Part shown: piece after piece, positions 55,678 to 64,000 of the stretch
How the letters are laid out: the number at the start of each line of letters is the position of its first letter
Numbering within the stretch: the stretch's first letter is position 1
Assembly (NCBI GenBank): GCA_963514095.1
Contig: OY741267.1
Span: 6,540,048 to 6,604,047 of the forward strand
Length of the DNA: 64,000 bases
Source of the DNA: Eutrigla gurnardus
Lineage: Eukaryota; Chordata; Actinopteri; Perciformes; Triglidae
Reading direction: 5' to 3'
Translations under genes and position numbers: made by a program
The notes under the pieces: model-generated
Seen by the model: the letters and a program-made list of their open reading frames with translations, nothing else
What the model was told of the DNA's origin: nothing
The model's database searches: none

Positions 55678-58600
55678 CGGGGTTGGGGCTCGCAGGCGAG
55701 CGCCTGGTGGCCGGGTCTGTGCCCACGGGACCCGGCCGGGCACAGCCCGAAAGAGCGACGTGGGCCCGCCCTCCTGTAGGCCCACCACCCGCAGGAGGGT
55801 TCAGAAGGGGCCGGTGCGGTGGGATTTGGGTGGCTGTCCTGGGCGGGTGCCCCGGCGACCCAATCCCCGGACGGTGACTCTAGCCATGGGGACATGGAAT
55901 GTCACCTCACTGGGGGGGAAAGAGCCTGAGCTAGTGCGGGAGGTAGAGCGCTACCGGCTACAGGTAGTCGGGCTCACCTCCACGCACAGTCTGGGCTCTG
56001 GAACCCAACTCCTTGAGAGAGGCTGGACTCTCTTCTACTCTGGAGTTGCCCGCGGTGAAAGGCGCCGAGCTGGTGTGGGCTTGCTTATAGCCCCCCAGCT
56101 CGGCCGCCATGTGTTGGAGTTTTCCCCGGTGAACGAGAGGGTCGTCTCCCTGCGCCTTCGGGTCGGGGATAGGTCTCTCACTGTTGTTTCGGCCTACGGG
56201 CCAAACGGCAGTGCAGAGTACCCGGCCTTCTTGGAGTCCTTGGGAGGGGTACTTGAGAGTGCTCCAACCGGGGACTCCATTGTTTTACTGGGGGACTTCA
56301 ACGCTCACGTGGGCAACGACGGTGTTACCTGGAGGGGCGTGATTGGGAGGAACGGCCTCCCCGATCAGAACCCGAGTGGGGTTCTGTTATTGGACTTCTG
56401 TGCTGGACACGGTTTGTCCATAACGAACACCATGTTCAAACATAAGGGTGTCCATCAGTGCACATGGCACCAGGACACCCTAGGCCGGAGGTCAATGATC
56501 GACTTCGTGGTTGTGTCATCTGACCTCCGGCCGTATGTTTTGGACACTCGGGTGAAGAGAGGGGCTGAGCTGTCAACTGATCACCACCTGGTGGTGAGTT
56601 GGATCCGCTGGCAGGGGAGGAAGCTGGACAGACTTGGCAGACCTAAACGCGTTGTGAGGGTCTGCTGGGAACGTCTGGTGGAACCCTCTGTCAGGGAGGT
56701 CTTCAACTCCCACCTCCGGGAGAGCTTTGACCAGATCACGAGGGAGGCTGGGGACATTGAGTCCGAATGGACCTTGTTCTCTGCTTCCATTGTTGACGCG
56801 GCTGTTCGAAGCTGTGGCCGTAAGGTCTCCGGTGCCTGTCGTGGCGGCAATCCCCGAACCCGGTGGTGGACACCGGAAGTAAGGGATGCTGTCAAGCTGA
56901 AGAAGGAGTCCTACCGAGCCTGGTTGGCTCGGGGGACTCCCGAGGCAGCTGACGGGTACCGGCAGGCCAAGCGTGCTGCAGCACGGACGGTCGCTGAAGC
57001 AAAGGTTCGGGTCTGGGAAGAGTTCGGGGAGGCCATGGAGGAGGACTATCGGTCAGCCTCGAGGAAATTCTGGCAAACCATCCGGCGCCTTAGGAAGGGG
57101 AAGCAGCCCTCCACCAACACTGTTTACGGTGGAGGTGGGGAGCTGCTGACTTCGACTGGGGATATCGTCGGGCGGTGGAAGGAATACTTCGAGGATCTCC
57201 TCAACCCCACTGTCACGTCTCCCATTGGGGAAGCAGAGGCTGGAGACTCAGAGGCTCATCCACCCATTACCCGGGCTGAAGTCACCGAGGTAGTTAAGAA
57301 GCTCCCCGGTGGCAAGGCACCGGGGGTGGATGAGATCCGCCCTGAGTACCTCAAGTCTCTGGATGTTGTGGGGCTGTCTTGGTTGACACGTCTCTGCAAC
57401 ATCGCGTGGCGGTCGGGGACAGTACCTCTGGACTGGCAGACCGGGGTGGTGGTCCCTCTATTCAAAAAGGGGGACCGGAGGGTGTGTTCCAACTATCGGG
57501 GGATCACACTTCTCAGCCTCCCCGGGAAAGTCTATTCCAGGGTGCTGGAGAGGAGAATTCGGCCGATAGTCGAACCTCGGATTCAGGAGGAACAATGCGG
57601 TTTTCGTCCTGGCCGTGGAACACTGGACCAGCTCTATACCCTCCGCAGGGTGCTCGAGGGTTCATGGGAGTTTGCCCAACCAGTCCACATGTGTTTTGTG
57701 GACTTGGAGAAGGCATTCGACCGTGTCCCTCGTGATATTCTGTGGGAGGTACTTCGGGAGTACGGGGTCGGGGGCCCTCTGCTAAGGGCTGTTCGGTCCC
57801 TGTATGACCGGGGCAGGAGCTTGGTTCGCATTGCCGGCAGTAAGTCAGACCTGTTCCAGGTGCATGTTGGACTCCGGCAGGGCTGCCCTTTGTCACCGGT
57901 CCTGTTCATTATTTTTATGGACAGGATTTCTAGGCGCAGCCGTGGGCCGGAGGGGATCTGGTTCGGGAGCCACTGGATTTCATCCCTGCTTTTTGCGGAC
58001 GATGTGGTCTTGTTGGCTCCTTCGAGCCAGGACCTCCAGCATGTCCTGGGGCGGTTTGCAGCCGAGTGTGAAGCAGCCGGGATGAGGATTAGCACCTCCA
58101 AATCTGAGGCCATGGTTCTCGACCGGAAAAAGGTGGCTTGCTCCCTCCAGGTCGGGGGGGAGTTCCTGCCTCAAGTGGAGGAGTTTAAGTATCTTGGGGT
58201 CTTGTTCACGAGTGAGGGAAGGATGGAGCGTGAGATTGACAGGCGGATCGGTGCAGCGGCTGCAGTAATGCGGTCGCTGTATCGGTCCGTCGTGGTAAAG
58301 AGAGAGCTGAGCCGAAAGGCGAAGCTCTCGGTTTACCGGTCAATCTACGTTCCTACCCTCACCTATGGTCATGAACTTTGGGTCATGACCGAAAGAATAA
58401 GATCCCGGATACAAGCGGCCGAAATGAGCTTCCTCCGCAGGGTGGCGGGGCGCTCACTTAGAGATAGGGTGAGGAGCTCCGTCACACGGGGGGAGCTCGG
58501 AGTAGAGCCGCTGCTCCTCCACATCGAGAGGAGCCAGTTGAGGTGGCTCGGGCATCTGCATCGGATGCCCCCTGGACGCCTCCCTCGGGAGGTGTTCCAG

Positions 58601-58804
58601 GCATGCCCCACCGGGAGGAGACCCCGAGGAAGACCCAGGACACGCTGGAGTGACTATGTCACCCGGCTGGCCTGGGAACGCCTTGGGGTCCTCCCGGAGG
58701 AGCTGGGGGAAGTGTCTGGGGAGAGGGAAGTCTGGGCGTCCCTGCTCAGGCAGCTGCCCCCGCGACCCGGTCCCGGATAAGCGGAAGATAATGGATGGAT
58801 GGAT
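55678..58804 (+). mobile_element. Rex3-like (RTE clade) LINE with 17-bp target duplication
   Basis: The target duplication GGATATCCTAAAACACC is at 55661-55677 and 58805-58821. The 3' UTR is very short and ends in ATGG/GATG units, the hallmark of Rex3. The pol ORF is intact. Perfect identity of the duplication and the open frame suggest a young insertion. It lies between env remains and the 3' LTR of the endogenous retrovirus. Confidence 0.85.
55886..58780 (+). CDS. Rex3-like endonuclease-reverse transcriptase polyprotein
   Basis: A 964-residue ORF from ATG at 55886 (MGTWNVTSLGG) to TAA at 58780. An apurinic-type endonuclease domain comes first (GTWNV at 2-6, LLGDFNAH near 136, STDHH near 230), then reverse transcriptase (YRGITLL, FVDLEKAFDRVPR near 603, FADDVVLLA near 703), then a C-terminal region ending in RQLPPRPGPG. 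The frame is also open upstream through the element start, so an earlier non-ATG start is possible; this ATG is chosen because it opens the endonuclease domain. No stop or shift. The function is self-mobilisation by target-primed reverse transcription. Confidence 0.85.
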   Translation: MGTWNVTSLGGKEPELVREVERYRLQVVGLTSTHSLGSGTQLLERGWTLFYSGVARGERRRAGVGLLIAPQLGRHVLEFSPVNERVVSLRLRVGDRSLTVVSAYGPNGSAEYPAFLESLGGVLESAPTGDSIVLLGDFNAHVGNDGVTWRGVIGRNGLPDQNPSGVLLLDFCAGHGLSITNTMFKHKGVHQCTWHQDTLGRRSMIDFVVVSSDLRPYVLDTRVKRGAELSTDHHLVVSWIRWQGRKLDRLGRPKRVVRVCWERLVEPSVREVFNSHLRESFDQITREAGDIESEWTLFSASIVDAAVRSCGRKVSGACRGGNPRTRWWTPEVRDAVKLKKESYRAWLARGTPEAADGYRQAKRAAARTVAEAKVRVWEEFGEAMEEDYRSASRKFWQTIRRLRKGKQPSTNTVYGGGGELLTSTGDIVGRWKEYFEDLLNPTVTSPIGEAEAGDSEAHPPITRAEVTEVVKKLPGGKAPGVDEIRPEYLKSLDVVGLSWLTRLCNIAWRSGTVPLDWQTGVVVPLFKKGDRRVCSNYRGITLLSLPGKVYSRVLERRIRPIVEPRIQEEQCGFRPGRGTLDQLYTLRRVLEGSWEFAQPVHMCFVDLEKAFDRVPRDILWEVLREYGVGGPLLRAVRSLYDRGRSLVRIAGSKSDLFQVHVGLRQGCPLSPVLFIIFMDRISRRSRGPEGIWFGSHWISSLLFADDVVLLAPSSQDLQHVLGRFAAECEAAGMRISTSKSEAMVLDRKKVACSLQVGGEFLPQVEEFKYLGVLFTSEGRMEREIDRRIGAAAAVMRSLYRSVVVKRELSRKAKLSVYRSIYVPTLTYGHELWVMTERIRSRIQAAEMSFLRRVAGRSLRDRVRSSVTRGELGVEPLLLHIERSQLRWLGHLHRMPPGRLPREVFQACPTGRRPRGRPRTRWSDYVTRLAWERLGVLPEELGEVSGEREVWASLLRQLPPRPGPG

Positions 58805-58821
58805 GGATATCCTAAAACACC

Positions 58822-59471
58822 TGGTGAAGAAAAATAAATGGCAGCATAAACTTAACTTTTGCCTCACTGCTGATTTTTGTGCCAACCCTTGACACCGTCG
58901 ACACACTTTTAACACATACACATAGAGGCGTGAGACTCATAGTTTTCCTCTTATGATTATTGTGCTCATAGCAGACATGTTATCAGTAGAGTTATGGAAG
59001 GTTGTATTCTCCTGGGAAAGAGGTTCTCTTCCTGGTACCATGATGGCTACTCCTGATATGAATTGTTTAGCTTATGCTTTTAATATTATGATTGTTTTGT
59101 TTGATCAACATTGCTCTGTTTAGTACTTCCATATGCATGTGCAATGAAGAACTGCTTGCTGCGAGTAACTGCAACGAAGAACATCTTACACATACTGGCA
59201 TACATATAGGATGCTCAACGCAATGAAGACATGCTTACATACCCACTATACGATTATGAGACCTTTATTTGTGTTGTTATAATAGAATTGTATCAAAAGG
59301 GGGATACAAACCTCCTACCTGGTTGTGTTGCAGCTCAGGACGGTTAGTCACTCACAGTTTGGGGACCTGTTGAGCTGCTGCTGCACAGAGTTGGGACACA
59401 ATACAGGAATAACATTCCCACCTGGATTTTTGAGTTTAGTGACATAATAAAATGATGGCAAAAGGGGGAAT
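58822..59471. other. retrovirus 3' region and polypurine tract
   Basis: No coding region. It ends in AAAAGGGGGAA (59460-59470), a polypurine tract directly before the LTR. Confidence 0.5.
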
Positions 59472-59958
59472 TGTTAGAATTGGCTTTTACTTTGTCCACT
59501 TTAGACTTGTACTTTTTCACTGAACTCATATAAATCCCTGGTTGTGCTCATTAGAACAGTGTGACAGTTAACCTGATAAGCAGGAACCCGGTGAATCTTC
59601 AAGCCCTCTTTGGCCTGTTTGTTAGGTTTGCTATAATAGATACACGGCTGAAGGACAACACCCATACATGTTTCATATTACATTTCCGTAAGTTCACGTC
59701 AGAGATAACTGACCAGTGAGACTCGGCTGTGTGAAAGTCCAACCTCTGTACGGGGCAGACCCAGCCCAAGAAGATAAAATGTGACCAGCACCCAGAAACG
59801 GGGCTCGTCTGACTGAGATCCTGTAAGAACTCTGCTATTTTGAGCCCAGCGCTGCCATACTTTACCTGTGACCTGAATAAATATATCTGTAAACTGAAGA
59901 GTTCTCCGGTTTATCCTTGGACTTCCAACAAAAGAACTGGGGGTTAATAACCATCACA
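59472..59958 (+). repeat. endogenous retrovirus 3' LTR
   Basis: Begins TGTTAGAATTGG after the polypurine tract and ends near CCATCACA. An AATAAA at 59876-59881 is placed as a poly(A) signal about 80 bp before the end. No matching 5' LTR lies in the window, so the provirus is incomplete or its 5' LTR has been lost. Confidence 0.65.
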
Positions 59959-60007
59959 CCAAGGTTTGATTATGCTGTTTTATTTTTGTAATACTCCATT
60001 TGTATTT

Positions 60008-60010
<3 letters not shown>

Positions 60011-60046
<36 letters not shown>
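60011..60046 (+). repeat. (GAT)n microsatellite upstream of V-C3
   Basis: Twelve perfect units, homologous to the tracts before C1 and C2. Confidence 0.95.
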
Positions 60047-60076
60047 CTGCAGCATCACCATCATTTCTGAAGCTTC

Positions 60077-60750
60077 TGTTATGACTCAGTCAAGCTGCTG
60101 TGTGCTGTGTGTGTGCATGTGTGCCCTGTGTTTTTTCCTCCCTTTAATCTCCTATGCAAATAGGTGTGTACCATACCTGTGCCATGATTGGTGGAGTGGT
60201 TCCAGGCCCTGGCTCTTGATTGGCTGCACTCACAAACCACCTGATATATAAAGAGCCAAGATGGCAGACGTCAGCTGGCAGCAGGCATTCCTCCTCCTCC
60301 TTTTCCTCCTCCTCTTCTTCTTCCTCTTCGTCCCCCTCCCCCTCCCCCTCCTCCTCTCCCAACCAGCCACACTTCAGTTCAGCTCTATAGTCCTTTGAGT
60401 AGTTTAGTTTCTTTTGAGCAGTAAGGGTGGACTGCCTGTTTTGTTAAGTGTTTTCTCCTGTTTATTTAGTTAGGGAGGTAAGTCTTGTGTCATTTGGGTT
60501 TTCCTAAGTTTGGTTAGGTAAGGTTTATTATTTCCTAGACAGGAACCTTTGGTTTGTTATTTTAGCCTTAGCCCACACTGAAGCCTATAGCTCAGCATAT
60601 ATCATTATCTATTTTTGTCACTTCAACTATTTTTTTAAATAAATCATTTTTCTAAGTATTTAACTAAGTCATTGTTTGTGGTCACTTGGGACTTGGGGAA
60701 GATGGGGCCTTTTCGTGTTGTGTCCTAGTTCCCTAGACTGGGGCATAACA
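60077..60750 (+). mobile_element. solo LTR, 674 bp, target duplication CTTC
   Basis: Termini TGTTATG and CATAACA. CTTC is at 60073-60076 and 60751-60754. The unoccupied sequence GAAGCTTCCATCAG is kept at 43022 and 9584, which fixes the borders. A TATATAAA at 60245-60252 and an AATAAA at 60638-60643 have the spacing of an LTR promoter and poly(A) signal on the + strand. Confidence 0.9.
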
Positions 60751-60864
60751 CTTCCATCAGCCTGAATGCAAACAGACTCCAGCAGGAGGAGGAGCTAAGG
60801 CTTCATGTAGAAACTGAAGAGCTGCTGTGTTCTCTCTATTGTTCCTTCAGAACTAGTGAAGATA

Positions 60865-61297
60865 ATGCAGCTCTTTTTAGTTTGGATGATGATGTTCACT
60901 TTTCATACTGGTAAGTGAACTTTAACAAGAGAAGTTGAGTGTTGTCATGAACCTTTTAATACCATTAAACTCAGTTTAAAGAAATACAAATGTGATGATG
61001 AATGATATCTTTGTTCTTTTCAGGATCCTCTGAGGATTTAGTGAAACCGTTGAAAGATGTAATGCTGGCTTTGGAGGGAGACCATATGACTCTCTCCTGC
61101 AACTATACAGGCTCTGTAGATTACCTCTACTGGTATCAACAGAAGTCCAGTTCATCTCCACAGCTTCTTATCACGGAATATTCAAAGGAAGTTCCAAGGT
61201 TGTCTTTAACACATAACAAACCATCTAAAGAGTTTCATCTGGGCATCTCGTCTGCTGCAGTGACAGACTCTGCTGTGTACTACTGTGCTCTGCAGCC
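60865..61297 (+). CDS. TCR alpha/delta V segment, family C copy 3 (V-C3)
   Basis: Leader exon 60865-60910, 113-bp intron, V exon 61024-61297. MTLSCNY, LYWYQQK and TDSAVYYCALQP intact, open frame. It differs from C1 and C2 by EGDHM for EGDDV, by LITEY and by EYSKE. The solo LTR at 60077-60750 sits about 115 bp upstream of its ATG, replacing the spacing of the upstream region seen in C1 and C2. Confidence 0.9.
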
Positions 61298-61335
61298 CAC
61301 AGTGACAGGAAACACCAAAACTCTGTACAAAAACC
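61298..61335 (+). promoter_or_regulatory. 23-type RSS of V-C3
   Basis: Heptamer CACAGTG 61298-61304, 22-bp spacer, nonamer ACAAAAACC 61327-61335. CTCF-like CCACTAGAGGG at 61370-61380. Confidence 0.9.
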
Positions 61336-61399
61336 TTTGGATCAAAGACAACACGATACTGCACAACATCCACTAGAGGGAGTCACACACTGTTACAAT

Positions 61400-62229
61400 A
61401 GTATGTGATGATAGTCTTGATTCTTTGTATTGGGGATAACCAAAACACTAAATTCAAAACAGACTGAGGGACAGTTTTATTCATACAACAGTCACTTTGA
61501 TGATAATGAGGTGTATGTAAAAATGCATGTAATAATCTTCCATAAACATCATTAAATAGAAGAACCATCTCAGTACCTTATGAAGATGTGTGTCCTGTGT
61601 GTGCAGTGTAGTGAACACTTTGGTATTAAATGTAAATACAATTTAGTCTTTACATGGAAGTTATTTAAAAACAAAGCATTGTTTTCTGTAAACATATTCA
61701 GTACAAATTGTAAGCACTAAAATCCAATATACAGGTGTGTCATCTGTACTAATTGATATTAAAGTTAGATTACATGGAAGCTATTGAAAGGAGCTGACAT
61801 GTTTTTCCTACTTGAAAAACTTACCACATCATTATACGACTACTAATTTACGCATTCACACAGTCGGCATTCGTCACTCAATATCTGTGATGTGACATAT
61901 TGGGTCATATTAATTCTGCCATGTCGATTGGAGGGTCATGTCAAAGTAAATGGCATCGCCAGGGGGGTTATGCATAAAGTGAACAGAGGTCCGAAAATCC
62001 CACCAATGGGTCTTAAAATAAATAACGTACAGTCCCTAAGTCATTGATGATGAGCTAACTGTCCTCCTACTACCAACACTGAGAAATGTTTAGTTCCTGT
62101 TGCATCCAGAATCAAATATCTAATTCATAATTTTAATTATCCAACTTCAATAGGTCACTATCCCTAAGGGATGCCTATCAAATTCATTGATCCTTTATAT
62201 TTAAGGGTAAACAAGAAACAAGAAATAAG
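61400..62229. repeat. duplicated 3' flank
   Basis: The first part matches the flank after V-A6 (44815-44900), then 61517-61820 matches 37487-37795 and 61821-62215 matches 38480-38875. No gene. Confidence 0.75.
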
Positions 62230-63180
62230 TACGGTGGCCCAGAGGTGTCAGGCCAAATACAAAAGCCGCAACACAAATACAAAAGTCACAACACAAATAC
62301 AAAAGCCACAACACAAATACAAAATTCACAACACAAATACAAAAGCTACAACACAAATGGAAGTCACCTAAAATACGGATAAACTCTACTTCCCAAAATG
62401 CATTGCGGCTCGTCTGACTTCTGAAAAGTTTTAGATAATGGCGGACGATTGCGGTGATTCTGGCGACAGTCAGCAACAAACCGCGAACACATGTAAGTAT
62501 ACTGTAACATGATTTTTATGTTTCCAGCTGACTTTTAAATCGTATTGATAATGAACGTTACTTTATTGTTGTTGGCATTGTACGTTAACGTTACGAATCG
62601 AAGGTCCTGCTAGCCGGCTAGCCCACTGAAGCTAATTTACCACAGAGGTTAGCGAGCGTAACCGAAGCGGCAAATGTGCCGTTTTAACCGACGTTAATTA
62701 AGAAGATAGTGCTTATGTTAAACCGTGGTTATATATTTACTAACGGTGGTAAATAACACGGCGCATCATTGTTCGTTAAAGGGAGGGATGCAGACACCGA
62801 GTGCCTCATCTGGTGGAGGGAACGATAAGGAGAAGTTCACCGGCAGGAGGAAAGCTGCTCTGTGAGGCTTCACTTAAGAAAATGTGGTATTAAATGTGAT
62901 AATTCTCATATGCAGGGCTTAACTACTGGTGCATATTTAGCTACTCAATGATATAAGGTTGAAAACCAGCGTATATAGATGGGAAATGTCCTGCTCTCCT
63001 GAGATGTCTACCTGAAACGTTCTGTTGAACAGCAAGAAATCATCAATGTGCTGTAACACTTTTCTATGTACTGTTCTTCATATAGGATGTTTCTTAAAGA
63101 ACAGGGGTGGAGGGAAGGTGGAGCTGGATGAGCTAAGAAGAAGTGGGAGACCCTCAAGCAGAAATACAAGGTGAGTTGGA
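62230..63180 (+). mobile_element. TIR DNA transposon, second copy (left part)
   Basis: TACGGTGGCCCAGAGGTGTC and the AAATACAAAA array match 45305 onward. The first exon start (ATGGCGGACGATTGCGG, donor GTAAGT near 62491) and the Myb/SANT-like exon (63085-63170, ending AAATACAAG/GTGAGT) are present without the DIRS insertion. No right terminus lies in the window. The unoccupied target is at 38875-38885. Confidence 0.65.
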
Positions 63181-63600
63181 AGCAGTTTAAAGTATTGAAC
63201 TCTACATGCTTGATCACAGTTTATGCAGCAATCCTGAGATTAAATTCAATACTTTTCAAGACCTTTTTCAAGACCCTTCTAATATTTTTCAAGACCCCAG
63301 CGCCACTAGGAGCTGTAACCTGTTACATCAGCGACACAATTCAGTTTGAGATTGCAAAATTAAATGAAGTTTGCCAGAACTTCTATGTAGCACTGTATCA
63401 ACACAACAGAATTCAGATAGGACGGGAGGGAATAAAGCTCAAAAGAATAAATTGAGGTACTAAGCCAAAAGGCACCATTTATTTATAGAACTCAGATGTG
63501 TAAACATTGACCATTGAACTGAACATTGAAAATTGAACATTGAATTGAACATTAAACATTGAACTGAGCTGTGGGAATGCTCACTCCTTACAAATAGGAT

Positions 63601-64000
63601 TCAAGGCATGTGCCTCAATTCAGTTGCTTTGTTTCCCAACAACTTTTCAGTTTCAACCAGCTCAGTGTGTTTTTCCTTGTGCCTTCTCCTGAGGGTGTTT
63701 GACTTTGTAATCAGCTGAGCCATTAGCGATCCAGACTTTCCCTCTGCCTTCTCTGCCAGCTGATCCGCATCCTTTTGCAGGGATTCGCAAACCTCTGTTA
63801 GGACTTTCTTTTTATTTTTCAGCTCTTCCAGCTCATCCACGACTGCTTTCCTCTTGAGTCCCTGCGTGGCAGTCTCTCTCTTCTTCCGTTCTTGTTCCAG
63901 GTGATTCCTATATTTGGACCTTGCGGAGGCTGCAGAAGCCAGGAGTTCCTTTGTGATAGGTACCTGCAGAACCCCCCCACAGACACTGACCTTGTCACAG
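63601..64000 (-). CDS. C-terminal coiled-coil ORF, unidentified, open at window edge
   Basis: Minus strand, open from the window end to the stop at 63601 (at least 132 codons, 5' end outside). A Cys pair lies near the visible start (CDKVSVCGG), followed by SARSKYRNHLEQERKKRE and a long heptad coiled coil (DELEELKNKKKVL, LMAQLITKSNTLRRRHK). Many fish genomes carry similar multi-copy coiled-coil proteins, so a transposable-element origin is plausible, but I do not recognise the family with certainty. Confidence 0.5.
   Translation of the reverse strand, partial: CDKVSVCGGVLQVPITKELLASAASARSKYRNHLEQERKKRETATQGLKRKAVVDELEELKNKKKVLTEVCESLQKDADQLAEKAEGKSGSLMAQLITKSNTLRRRHKEKHTELVETEKLLGNKATELRHMP

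Noticed and set aside
55668..58921. Minus-strand ORFs over the Rex3-like element
   Set aside because: Shadows of the GC-rich sense ORF without recognisable domains.
1887..61335. Immunoglobulin heavy- or light-chain V genes instead of TCR
   Set aside because: The leader sequences, WYRQ/WYQQK frameworks and DSAVYYCAV/CAL ends fit TCR alpha/delta V segments. Kappa-type 12-bp spacers are absent. Without J or constant segments this rests on family resemblance.
1..64000. J segments (FGxG with 12-type RSS) or constant exons
   Set aside because: None were seen by eye on either strand; the J and C regions must lie outside the window.

Overview
The window is vertebrate nuclear DNA, almost certainly from a teleost fish. 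It has spliced immunoglobulin-superfamily variable (V) segments with recombination signal sequences (RSSs), mixed with fish-type transposable elements: a Rex3-like LINE with a GATG tail, a DIRS gag fragment, Ty3/gypsy and Gmr1-like elements, an endogenous retrovirus, hAT elements, an intron-containing IS630-like transposon and tRNA-derived SINEs. There is no prokaryotic gene structure.

The host content is part of a T-cell receptor V cluster, most likely the alpha/delta locus. All segments are on the + strand. Each has a short leader exon, an 85-225 bp intron, a V exon ending in a YYC or YFC motif, then a CACAGTG heptamer, a 22-23 bp spacer and a nonamer. Five families are present. D is at 1887. 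A is at 6920, 18878, 22201, 33913, 39205 and 44255. B is at 7872, 34869 (broken) and 40160. C is at 9700, 43141 and 60865. E is at 32694, with a deleted relic at 3863. No D, J or constant segments were found. The order suggests an ancestral cassette E-A-B-C that was duplicated several times and then broken up by insertions and deletions.

Layout: 1-1480 LINE and SINE fossils; 1483-3893 orphan leader, V-D and a truncated V-E; 3894-6398 IS630-like transposon; 6399-10215 cassette A1-B1-C1; 10298-18617 hAT end, two solo LTRs and an antisense Gmr1-like element; 18878-22709 A2 and A3 with LINE and hAT pieces between them; 23108-26376 SINEs, LINE pieces and a coiled-coil pseudogene; 26564-32112 degraded gypsy element with both LTRs; 32113-35268 E1-A4-psiB2; 35605-37053 deletion derivative of the IS630-like element; 39205-44768 cassette A5-B3-C2-A6; 45305-49010 TIR transposon with a nested DIRS fragment; about 49.7-59.96 kb endogenous retrovirus remains with nested hAT and intact Rex3-like insertions; 60077-60750 solo LTR; 60865-61380 V-C3; 62230 to the right end, a second TIR-element copy and an antisense coiled-coil ORF.

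Points that stand out: a CTCF-like CCACTAGAGGG word sits about 34 bp after nearly every RSS, and perfect 15-base versions lie upstream of every B gene; all six A genes have Tyr in place of the first disulfide Cys; four unrelated V families share a nearly identical 3' end and RSS; and several insertions are fixed to the base because paralogous copies of the locus preserve the empty site.
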